From Allobrachymonas sp. (GTDB lineage Bacteria; Pseudomonadota; Gammaproteobacteria; Burkholderiales; Burkholderiaceae_C), in the NCBI GenBank assembly GCA_030538335.1, contig JAUNUE010000021.1, positions 1-15,165 on the forward strand: DNA of 15,165 bases. Direction: 5' to 3'. The notes beneath the pieces were generated by a model, which had not been told where the DNA came from, made no database searches, and was given only the letters and a program-made list of their open reading frames with translations. Below, piece after piece: positions 7,245-13,319 of this stretch. Position 1 is the first letter of the stretch, and each line of letters begins with the position of its first letter. A program made the position numbers and the translations under genes.

Positions 7245-7945
7245 CAGAAATCCCCCAGTCTGATTTTGGTGGTGATGACCCGGTGCAATGTTTCGTCGCC
7301 ATACAGGCCATTACCGCAGGGAAATGCTTCACCATTGGCCAGCTTGGGCGCACTGGTCGATGCAAGCCCTTGCCACGAGACAGCGATCAGATAGGTGTCT
7401 TTGGGGTTGACTGCAGCAGCACCGGATTCAGTGCCAGACTCTGTAGCCGGTTCAGCCGCGGGATCGGCGGCAGGTGCAGCCGCAGCAGTTGTTTCTTTCT
7501 TGATGCAGGCAACAGCACCAATCATGGCGCCCACCTTGTTGGTACCGATTTTTGTGGAGCTGCCCTTGATCAAATTGTCCAATTCCGTCAAATCGGAGTT
7601 GGCGATCTTCTTTTGGTGCGCTGTGGCGTTGGCGTCGGCGCATACAGGAGGTGGGGCGCTATTGATGCCCAGGGTCAGTCCGGTTGCGCCATTGGAATAG
7701 CAATCTGCAACGGCACGGTTGGCGCTCATGCGTTCGGAAATGTCCTGCAGGATCTGCAGGGCCTGCACGCGCTGGTACGACTCCATCTCGGCTTGGTTGG
7801 AGCGCACAATGATGCCTGCCAGCCCCAGAAGCCCGATCATCAGGATCACCAGCGTGACCAGCACCTCGATCAAGGACAAACCGGCCTGGCGCCGAAGATA
7901 CATGCCAGGGTATACCCTGCGTGTTTGAAGGCTAGCCGTTTTCAT
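7244..7945 (-). CDS. pilV: Minor pilin PilV with an Ala/Glu/Pro-rich insert
   Basis: A PilV-family minor pilin (233 residues). The leader ends RRQAG, with cleavage after Gly22 giving LSLIEVLVTLVILMIGLLGL and Glu at +5. SNQAEMESYQRVQALQILQDISERM is the characteristic PilV helix. I start it at the ATG at 7945, not the ATG six bases earlier at 7951. AAAGGAG (7959-7953) lies seven bases before 7945 but only one base before 7951, and 7945 makes the same ATGA overlap with the preceding stop that pilX makes with pilW. Residues about 149-181 are low complexity (KKETTAAAAPAADPAAEPATES and on), splitting the C-terminal domain; this looks like an inserted flexible loop. The 3' end shares one base with the pilW start. 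Confidence 0.91.
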   Translation of the reverse strand: MKTASLQTRRVYPGMYLRRQAGLSLIEVLVTLVILMIGLLGLAGIIVRSNQAEMESYQRVQALQILQDISERMSANRAVADCYSNGATGLTLGINSAPPPVCADANATAHQKKIANSDLTELDNLIKGSSTKIGTNKVGAMIGAVACIKKETTAAAAPAADPAAEPATESGTESGAAAVNPKDTYLIAVSWQGLASTSAPKLANGEAFPCGNGLYGDETLHRVITTKIRLGDF

Positions 7946-8424
7946 GCGCATGCTCCTTTGATGATTTTGGGCATGCCAGTCAGGCCAATCGACAGGCAGC
8001 GCGGGCCCACACCAGAAATGGTTGCAGCCGGCTTGATCGTGAACTGGGTCGTACCCGATACCAGCCGACCATCGTTGCCGTACGTTATGGTTGTAGTGCT
8101 GTCGGATGCACTGATATCCAGATTGTTGAAAGCACCGTGCTTTTCATATTCGGCTTTTGCATCACTCACCAGCCAGCCGTCTTTCCAGCCGCCATCAGCG
8201 CTACTCAGGGAAACGGTGCCGTTGTTGGCAATGGCCTGGCTGCGCGTCATGATCACGGCGGCCATCAGGTCGTAGGTGGCGTTGCGCACACGCTGGTTGG
8301 CGAGCAAGGGCTGGAAATTGGGTGCAGCAATGCCCGCCACAATCGCCAGGATGGCAATAGTGACCATCAGTTCCACCAGCGTGAAACCGTGCGCGCGCCT
8401 GGATGAAGAATGTATTACCAGCAT
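7942..8424 (-). CDS. fimU: GspH/FimT-family pseudopilin (FimU-like)
   Basis: A minor pilin of the GspH/FimT/FimU type (160 residues). A short leader, MLVIHSSSRRAHG, is cut after Gly13 to give FTLVELMVTIAILAIVAGIAAPNF, with Glu at +5 and the usual Pro in the helix. It is followed by the family helix RVRNATYDLMAAVIMTRSQAI. The globular domain has GGWKDGWLV, the typical GspH strand, and ends with a possible disulfide pair (Cys143, Cys159). I chose the ATG at 8424, which has GGAGGAG (8438-8432) seven bases upstream; the in-frame extension to 8490 lies inside pilE and has no comparable site. It overlaps pilE by 10 bases upstream and pilV by four downstream. Whether the ortholog should be called fimU or fimT is uncertain. 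Confidence 0.87.
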   Translation of the reverse strand: MLVIHSSSRRAHGFTLVELMVTIAILAIVAGIAAPNFQPLLANQRVRNATYDLMAAVIMTRSQAIANNGTVSLSSADGGWKDGWLVSDAKAEYEKHGAFNNLDISASDSTTTITYGNDGRLVSGTTQFTIKPAATISGVGPRCLSIGLTGMPKIIKGACA

Positions 8425-8834
8425 GTCGATACTCCTCCGGTACCTGAAATTCCTTTGCTGCCCTTCTGGTCGTAGGTCAGGTCGCCGCATTCGGTGTCGG
8501 CAGTCTGGCTACCTGTGGGCACCGCCTTGACCAGGAAACTCGGCGGCGTTGTTGTGTTGTCACCGGCCATGGTGACCGTGTAGCTTCTTGAAATATCGGC
8601 AGGCACGGTGGCGCCCAGAGCACTCAGGTCAACGGCATAGGAGCGGTTGTCCAGCAAGTAGCGCTGCTGCAAACCAGCCAGCTCCTGCATATAGGACTGT
8701 GCTGCTGCCCGCTTGGAGCGGATGATGTAGCGGGTGTAGGAGGGGTATGCAATGGCTGCCAGGATGCCGATGATCGCAACCACGATCATCACCTCAATCA
8801 AGGTAAAGCCTTTTGCCCATGTTTTTTGTCTCAT
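8415..8834 (-). CDS. pilE: Type IV pilin-like minor pilin PilE, first gene of the operon
   Basis: A small pilin (139 residues). The leader MRQKTWAKG is cut after Gly9, leaving FTLIEVMIVVAIIGILAAIAYPSY with Glu at +5 and the usual Pro. The next segment, RYIIRSKRAAAQSYMQELAGLQQRYLLDNRSYA, is typical of PilE-type minor pilins. Cys116 and Cys138 bracket a 21-residue C-terminal loop, the expected D-region disulfide. AGAGG sits six bases before the ATG. Its size, its place at the head of a minor pilin cluster and the lack of a dedicated terminator argue for a minor rather than the major pilin. The gene overlaps the next by 10 bases, so all five pilin genes are probably translated in a coupled series. 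The promoter should lie in the spacer above 8834. Confidence 0.88.
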   Translation of the reverse strand: MRQKTWAKGFTLIEVMIVVAIIGILAAIAYPSYTRYIIRSKRAAAQSYMQELAGLQQRYLLDNRSYAVDLSALGATVPADISRSYTVTMAGDNTTTPPSFLVKAVPTGSQTADTECGDLTYDQKGSKGISGTGGVSTCW

Positions 8835-8900
8835 TTCTGACCTCTGTGCTGCCTGTTCAGGTATGTGAGCACAGTGTAGAAATGAAGTTCAAAAACCAGG

Positions 8901-9069
8901 TATGAACGGCATCACGCTTTTGGAAAGTCGAGCGACAAGCGGTATGCCCCTATCGACAAACGGTGTATTTTTTCGGGGTTGTGCGCCCGAAAAAATGCAT
9001 TGTTTTCAGGGGCTGCCAAGCCGCAAAAAATATCCCGGGTGGTTGACGGCCATGAGAACCCGAAAAATA
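8901..9069. promoter_or_regulatory. Spacer upstream of pilE with A/T-tract inverted and direct repeats
   Basis: The 268-base spacer between pilE and the FAD dehydrogenase holds ATTTTTTCGGG (8967-8977) facing CCCGAAAAAAT (8986-8996), a perfect 11-base inverted repeat. With a G-T pair it extends to 8964-8999. Related A-tracts follow: CCGCAAAAAATAT (9021-9033) and CCCGAAAAATAT (9059-9070), giving three similar patches 34-39 bases apart. The T-tracts lie outside the GC part with the wrong polarity for a terminator, so a curved or protein-bound upstream region is more likely. CCGTTCATA (minus strand, 8909-8901) also resembles the AlgR box CCGTTCGTC. I found no convincing -35/-10 pair for pilE. Confidence 0.4.
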
Positions 9070-9076
9070 TCACGAC

Positions 9077-9096
9077 CCCATGGTTGCCTCCATGGG
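9077..9096 (-). terminator. Possible weak terminator after the FAD dehydrogenase gene
   Basis: CCCATGG (9077-9083) and CCATGGG (9090-9096) form a perfect 7-base stem with a six-base loop, starting seven bases after the dehydrogenase stop codon. On the minus strand a T-run (ATTTTT) comes only about nine bases after the stem, too far for a standard intrinsic terminator. Confidence 0.3.
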
Positions 9097-9102
9097 CAGG
9101 GT

Positions 9103-10512
9103 TCAGGCAAAAATCTTGCCCGGGTTCATGATCCGGTGCGGATCGAGCGCCTGCTTGATGGCGCGCATCATGTCGAGTGCGCCTTCGCCACATTCCTGCG
9201 GCAAAAAGCGCATCTTGTGCAAGCCCACGCCGTGTTCGCCGGTGCAGGTGCCGCCCATTTCGATGGCGCGTTGCACCAGCTTGTCGCTGAGCTGTTCGGC
9301 CAGCGCGCATTCGGCGGCATCGTTGGGATCTACCAGATAACCCATGTGGAAGTTGCCGTCGCCCACGTGGCCGAGCAAGAAGTGCGGGATGCGGGCGGCT
9401 TCGGCATCGGCAATGCAGGCCAGCAAGGAGTCGGCCAGACGGCTGATGGGCACGCAGGTGTCGGTGGTGATGCACTTGCAGCCCGGCCTGCTTTGCACAG
9501 CCGCAAAGTACGAGGTGTGCCGCGCCGTCCAGAGTCTGGTGCGCTCCTCAGGCGTGTTGGCCCAGGCAAAGGCGCTGCCCTGGTGCTCGTCGGTAATGGC
9601 CTGTACCGTTTCGGCCTGCTCCTGCACACCGGCAGGCGAGCCGTGAAATTCCATCAGCAGCATCGTCTTTTCGGGCAGGCCCAACTGGCTGTAGGCATTG
9701 ACAAAGCGCACACTGGCCGTATCAAGCAACTCGCAGCGCGCAATCGGCACGCCCATCTGGATGATGTCCATGACTGCGCGCACCGCATCGCTAATGTCCT
9801 CGAACATGCAGGTGGCGGCAGACACCGCCTCGGGCAAGGGGTAGACCTTGAGCGTGATTTCGGTCATCACGCCCAGCGTGCCTTCGCTGCCCACCATCAG
9901 CCGCGTCAGGTCGTAACCTGCGCTGCTTTTTTTGGCGCGGGTACCGGTGCGGATGACCTCGCCGCTGGCGGTGACCACCTCCAGCGCCAGCACGTTCTCG
10001 CGCATGGTGCCGTAGCGCACCGCGTTGGTGCCGCTGGCGCGCGTGGCGCACATGCCGCCGATGGTGGCATCCGCGCCCGGATCAATCGGAAAAAACAGCC
10101 CCTGGTGCCGGATCTCGCGGTTCAACTGTTCGCGCGTTACGCCGGGTTGCACGGTGACTGTCAGGTCTTCGGTGTTGACCGCAAGAATCGCGTTCATGCC
10201 GCTCACATCGAGGCTGATGCCGCCCTCCACCGCCAGCAAATGCCCCTCCAGCGATGAACCTGCACCAAACGGAATCACCGGCACCTTGTGCTGCGCGGCC
10301 AGCGTCACCACCTCGGCCACCTCGGCCGTGCTTTGCGCAAACACGACCACATCGGGCGGCTCTACCGAAAAGATCGATTCATCCACCCCGTGCTGCTCGC
10401 GCATGGCTTGCGCGGTATGGCAGCGGGCGCCGAAGCGTTGTTGCAGCGCTTCGCGCAATTCTGCAGAAACGGGGCGGCGGGTAAAAGCGGGCAAAGAGGC
10501 AGGGGCGTTCAT
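9103..10512 (-). CDS. FAD-binding D-lactate/glycolate-type dehydrogenase
   Basis: A flavoprotein of the GlcD/LDHD (vanillyl-alcohol oxidase fold) family, expected to oxidise a D-2-hydroxy acid such as D-lactate or glycolate to the 2-oxo acid and pass electrons to cytochrome c or quinone. The N-terminal FAD domain has PPDVVVFAQSTAEVAEVV, then VPVIPFGAGSSLEGH (78-92) and PIDPGADATIGGMCATRASG with NAVRYGTMRENVL. The C-terminal substrate domain has GHVGDGNFH (381-389), the metal and substrate motif, and GTCTGEHGVG (421-430) with the catalytic His. The ending ALDPHRIMNPGKIF is standard. I start it at the ATG at 10512 (469 residues), where the conserved homology and family length fit; the ribosome site is weak, and a start 69 bases further up is possible but adds unconserved sequence. 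There are no glcE/glcF neighbours, so a single-subunit LDHD-like enzyme is favoured. It is divergent from yaaA across 96 bases. Confidence 0.88.
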   Translation of the reverse strand: MNAPASLPAFTRRPVSAELREALQQRFGARCHTAQAMREQHGVDESIFSVEPPDVVVFAQSTAEVAEVVTLAAQHKVPVIPFGAGSSLEGHLLAVEGGISLDVSGMNAILAVNTEDLTVTVQPGVTREQLNREIRHQGLFFPIDPGADATIGGMCATRASGTNAVRYGTMRENVLALEVVTASGEVIRTGTRAKKSSAGYDLTRLMVGSEGTLGVMTEITLKVYPLPEAVSAATCMFEDISDAVRAVMDIIQMGVPIARCELLDTASVRFVNAYSQLGLPEKTMLLMEFHGSPAGVQEQAETVQAITDEHQGSAFAWANTPEERTRLWTARHTSYFAAVQSRPGCKCITTDTCVPISRLADSLLACIADAEAARIPHFLLGHVGDGNFHMGYLVDPNDAAECALAEQLSDKLVQRAIEMGGTCTGEHGVGLHKMRFLPQECGEGALDMMRAIKQALDPHRIMNPGKIFA

Positions 10513-10608
10513 GGGTGGGCAGAATAAGCAGGCAGACAGGGCATTATCCGGCCAAGTGAAGGCGGAAAAGCAAATCGGCATAATCCATCCATCATTCGAG
10601 ATATAGCC

Positions 10609-11388
10609 ATGCTGTTTGTTTTATCCCCCGCCAAATCGCTCGATTACGAAACGCCGCTGCCCAAGGTGGCGCACAGCGCGCCCTTGTTTGTGAAGGAGTC
10701 GGCCGAGCTGGTGGCGCTGCTCAAAGACCAGTCGCCGCAGCAACTGGCCACGCTCATGGGCATCAGCGACAAGCTGGCCGCGCTCAATGCCGCACGCTTT
10801 GAGGCGTGGAGCAAAAAGGCCACGGCCAGCAATGCCCGGCAGGCGGTGCTGGCTTTCAACGGCGATGTGTACGATGGGCTGCAGGCACCCACGCTCACCC
10901 CGGCGCAACTGGAATGGACGCAAGAACACCTGTGCATTCTGAGCGGTCTGTACGGCGTGCTGCGCCCGCTTGATTTGATGCAACCCTACCGGCTGGAAAT
11001 GGGCACCAAACTTGCCAACGCGCAAGGCAGCGATTTGTACCGGTTCTGGGGCAGCAAAATTGCCGATTACCTGAACCAGCACCTGCAAGAGCAAGGCGGC
11101 GAGCCGGTGCTGGTCAACCTGGCCTCGCAGGAGTATTTCAAATCCATCGACCAAAGCGTACTCAAGGCGCGCGTGGTGGAGTGCGTGTTTGAAGACTTCA
11201 AAGACGGCAAATACAAGATCATCGCCTTCTTCGCCAAGCGCGCCCGCGGCCTGATGATGCGCCACGCCATCGAGAAAAAAACAAAGTCGGTCAAGGGGCT
11301 GATGGCGTTTGACAAGGCGGGTTATGCGTTTGCACCCGATGCGTCGTCTACCGACCGGCTGGTGTTTCGGCGCAAGGAGCGGCTCTGA
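10609..11388 (+). CDS. yaaA: Peroxide stress protein YaaA
   Basis: A YaaA (UPF0246/DUF328) family protein of 259 residues, essentially the family's usual length. In E. coli YaaA is an OxyR-controlled protein that lowers free intracellular iron during hydrogen peroxide stress and so limits Fenton damage; its fold has been linked to DNA binding. Landmarks are MLFVLSPAKSLDYETP at the N-terminus, AFNGDVYDGL, LSGLYGVLRPLDLMQPYRLE with GTKL, LYRFWGSKI, NLASQEYFKSI and KGLMAFDKAGYAF near the C-terminus. The ribosome site is poor (GAGATA). CATAAT at 10579-10584 could be a -10 box, but its -35 region is weak. The gene is divergent from the flavin dehydrogenase, and its stop shares one base with the queF start, so the two are co-transcribed and probably coupled. 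Confidence 0.94.
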   Translation: MLFVLSPAKSLDYETPLPKVAHSAPLFVKESAELVALLKDQSPQQLATLMGISDKLAALNAARFEAWSKKATASNARQAVLAFNGDVYDGLQAPTLTPAQLEWTQEHLCILSGLYGVLRPLDLMQPYRLEMGTKLANAQGSDLYRFWGSKIADYLNQHLQEQGGEPVLVNLASQEYFKSIDQSVLKARVVECVFEDFKDGKYKIIAFFAKRARGLMMRHAIEKKTKSVKGLMAFDKAGYAFAPDASSTDRLVFRRKERL

Positions 11389-12275
11389 TGTCTGTGGATG
11401 GCGCTGGGCACACGCCCGAACAATCGCAACTCGGCAAGGCCACGGCCTACGCGGATCAGTACGATGCCAGCCTGTTGTTCCCCATTGCGCGCCAGCCGCA
11501 GCGCAGCGAGATCGGCATTGCGGGCAGCCCCTTGCCTTTTATGGGCGCCGACCTGTGGACGGGGTATGAGCTGAGCTGGCTCAACCCGCGCGGCAAGCCG
11601 CAGGTGGCGCTGGTGCACGTTACGGTGCCGTGCGAAACGCCGTGCATCGTCGAGAGCAAATCGTTCAAGCTCTACCTCAACAGCTTCAACAACAGCCGGT
11701 TCGACCACGCCGATGCGGTGCGCGAACGCATTGCCCACGATGTGGGTGCGGCAGTGTGGCAACAAACTGCAAGCCCGACAAAACCAGATGCGCCACCACC
11801 CAGCGTGGGCGTGCGACTGGTGTTGCCCGGGCAGTTTGCCAGCCAGCGTATCGAAGAATTGCCGGGGCTGGATCTCGACCGGCTCGACGTCGAATGCACC
11901 GATTACCAGCCTGCGCCGCAGCACCTGCGTGCCGATGCGGATCAGGCCCCGGTAGACGAAACCTTCACCAGCCATCTGCTGCGCAGCAACTGCCCGGTGA
12001 CCAACCAGCCTGATTGGGGCGACATCCAGATCAGTTACCACGGAGCGCCCATCGATCAGGAGGGGCTGCTGCGCTACCTCGTGAGCTACCGCAAGCACAA
12101 CGGCTTTCACGAGCATTGCGTCGAGCGCATCTTCATGGACATCTGGCAGCGCTGCCAGCCCGCGCAACTCACGGTGTACGCCCGCTACACGCGCCGGGGC
12201 GGGCTGGACATCAACCCGCTGCGCACCAATGTGCCGCAGGCGTTGCCGGCGAACCTGCGTACGGCGCGGCAGTAA
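11388..12275 (+). CDS. queF: NADPH-dependent 7-cyano-7-deazaguanine (preQ0) reductase QueF, long form
   Basis: Reduces the nitrile of preQ0 to the amine of preQ1 with two NADPH, a step of queuosine tRNA modification in the cytoplasm. At 295 residues it is the bimodular proteobacterial form (E. coli 282). The QueF motif ESKSFKLYLNSF is at 89-100. The catalytic pair lies in SNCPVTNQPDW, with Cys202 forming the thioimide and Asp209 the acid, matching E. coli Cys190 and Asp197. FHEHCVE (240-246) carries the substrate-binding His-Glu. All expected active-site residues are present. AAGGAG (11374-11379) lies eight bases before the ATG, and TGATG joins it to yaaA. No other queuosine gene and no preQ1 riboswitch-like structure is visible here. 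No clear terminator follows; a small hairpin GCTCC-TTGAA-GGAGC (12463-12477) lacks a T-run. Confidence 0.95.
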   Translation: MSVDGAGHTPEQSQLGKATAYADQYDASLLFPIARQPQRSEIGIAGSPLPFMGADLWTGYELSWLNPRGKPQVALVHVTVPCETPCIVESKSFKLYLNSFNNSRFDHADAVRERIAHDVGAAVWQQTASPTKPDAPPPSVGVRLVLPGQFASQRIEELPGLDLDRLDVECTDYQPAPQHLRADADQAPVDETFTSHLLRSNCPVTNQPDWGDIQISYHGAPIDQEGLLRYLVSYRKHNGFHEHCVERIFMDIWQRCQPAQLTVYARYTRRGGLDINPLRTNVPQALPANLRTARQ

Positions 12276-12304
12276 GGCTCGGGCCAACACACGTCGCCAA
12301 CCTT

Positions 12305-12404
12305 GCGTCATTGCGAGCCGCTGCAGGCGGCGTGGCCATCTGTTTGTTCCCAGATCACACCCAGAAGATTGCCGCGTCGCGTTTTACACCCCTTGCAATG
12401 ACAT
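12305..12404. repeat. GTCATTGC...GCAATGAC imperfect palindromic intergenic element
   Basis: Terminal inverted repeats GTCATTGC (12307-12314) and GCAATGAC (12395-12402) bound a 96-base element. An inner arm pair (ATCTG at 12339-12343, CAGAT near 12351) and a right arm AGATTGCCGCGTCGC are typical of a dispersed proteobacterial element I know as GTCATTGCGAG...GCAATGAC. Its inner sequences are partly degraded. The palindrome is seen; the family assignment is from memory. It lies between queF and the efflux regulator and, if transcribed, would fold into a long hairpin. Confidence 0.6.
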
Positions 12405-12524
12405 GGTTTGGCGCGGTGCGCATTCTGCGGAAAAATATTGAACAGGCTTTCAGCTCGTGTAAGCTCCTTGAAGGAGCCGTTTGAAACGCCATCCGTGACA
12501 GATTCCATCCGTTAAAAAATAGTT

Positions 12525-12540
12525 TCAATCGATCGTTTGA
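12525..12540. promoter_or_regulatory. Candidate TetR-family operator upstream of the efflux regulator
   Basis: TCAATCGATCGTTTGA is a 16-base palindrome with only positions 5 and 12 unmatched, centred on CGATCG. Its size and symmetry suit a TetR-family dimer, and it ends 12 bases before the first ATG of the regulator. I infer autoregulation of the whole efflux operon. Confidence 0.6.
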
Positions 12541-12545
12541 TCTTG

Positions 12546-12554
12546 TGTTGTAAT
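12546..12554 (+). promoter_or_regulatory. Possible extended -10 promoter overlapping the regulator start
   Basis: TGTTGTAAT reads as an extended -10 element (TG, one base, then TGTAAT at 12549-12554) just after the palindrome, which would then cover the -35 region. Transcription would begin near 12561, right at the second in-frame ATG (12562), implying a leaderless message. No good -35 hexamer is visible, so this is tentative. Confidence 0.3.
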
Positions 12555-13281
12555 GCTGCGTATGGTGTCTGAAAACGCAGAACTATCGGCTGACTCCACC
12601 AGCCCTGCCACCGTTGCGCTACCCGGCCGCAGCGATGGTCAGGCCGCGCGTGCGCGCCTGCTGGCTGAGGCCTTGCGGCTGTTTGCCGAGCAGGGTTTTG
12701 CCCGCACCTCCACCCGCGCCATCGCACAGGCGGCGGGCGTCAATATCTCGGCCATCAGCTACTATTTTGGCGACAAGGAAGGGCTGTACCGGGCGGCTTT
12801 TTACGAACCCCTGGCCGAGCACAAGGTGCACGCCACCATTGCCGAGATTGAAGCCAGCGGTGCCGATCTTGACGCGGCTTTGCGCACGTACTTCAACCGC
12901 ATGCTGATTCCGCTGGCTGGAGATACCGACACGCACTACTGCATGCGTTTGCGCATGCGCGAAACGCTGGAGCCCACCGGCCTGCGGCAGGAAGAAATCG
13001 ACCAGCGCTTCATCCCCCTGCACCGCGCCATGCACAGTTTGCTCGCACGCCACCTGGGTCTGGATGATTCCGATGAAGGCGTTGATCGTCTGGTGCTTGC
13101 CATCATGGGCATGCCGATCTATCTGGTACTGGCGCAAGACGTGGTGCTGAAACTCTGCCCTGCCATCGTCGAGCAACCCGATGCCGTTGCCAAGGCGGTG
13201 GATACGCTGGTGCGCTATGCGCTCGCCTTGATCCAGAGCGAAGCTGCGCAACGCGGCACCCTCCCCAAGCGGGCACCCTAA
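12553..13281 (+). CDS. TetR-family regulator with CerR/DUF1956-like C-terminus
   Basis: A one-component repressor, probably of the efflux genes that follow. After a non-conserved N-terminal tail (about 1-27), the TetR DNA-binding domain runs RARLLAEALRLFAEQGFARTSTRAIAQAAGVNISAISYYFGDKEGLY (about 33-79), with the recognition helix in VNISAISYYF. The long, mostly helical C-terminal domain (FNRMLIPL, MRLRMRETLEPTG, AIMGMPIYLVLAQDVVL) resembles the CerR/DUF1956 type often found beside RND pump genes. The start is uncertain: ATG at 12553 gives 242 residues and ATG at 12562 gives 239. Neither has a Shine-Dalgarno sequence, and a likely -10 element overlaps the first. The effector is unknown. The outer-membrane factor gene starts 38 bases after the stop, in the same direction. 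Confidence 0.9.
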   Translation: MLRMVSENAELSADSTSPATVALPGRSDGQAARARLLAEALRLFAEQGFARTSTRAIAQAAGVNISAISYYFGDKEGLYRAAFYEPLAEHKVHATIAEIEASGADLDAALRTYFNRMLIPLAGDTDTHYCMRLRMRETLEPTGLRQEEIDQRFIPLHRAMHSLLARHLGLDDSDEGVDRLVLAIMGMPIYLVLAQDVVLKLCPAIVEQPDAVAKAVDTLVRYALALIQSEAAQRGTLPKRAP

Positions 13282-13319
13282 ACCCTACCACCCTCTGCAG
13301 CGCACGCCTGCCCACCACC

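Noticed and set aside
8425..8490. A longer fimU-like reading starting at 8490
   Set aside because: It lies inside pilE, lacks a ribosome site and would bury the pilin leader under extra residues.
8967..8996. The A/T-tract inverted repeat as a bidirectional terminator
   Set aside because: Both strands read T-run, GC stem, A-run, the opposite of the A-run, GC stem, T-run order of an intrinsic terminator.
8902..10257. A 451-codon plus-strand frame opposite the FAD dehydrogenase
   Set aside because: His- and Ala-rich product with no family motif; the opposite strand has complete FAD-domain and GDGN.H motifs.
11322..12311. A 329-codon minus-strand frame opposite queF
   Set aside because: No motif and antisense to an intact queF active site.
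12308..12508. A 66-codon minus-strand frame in the spacer before the regulator
   Set aside because: It mostly covers the palindromic repeat element, and the protein has no recognisable features.
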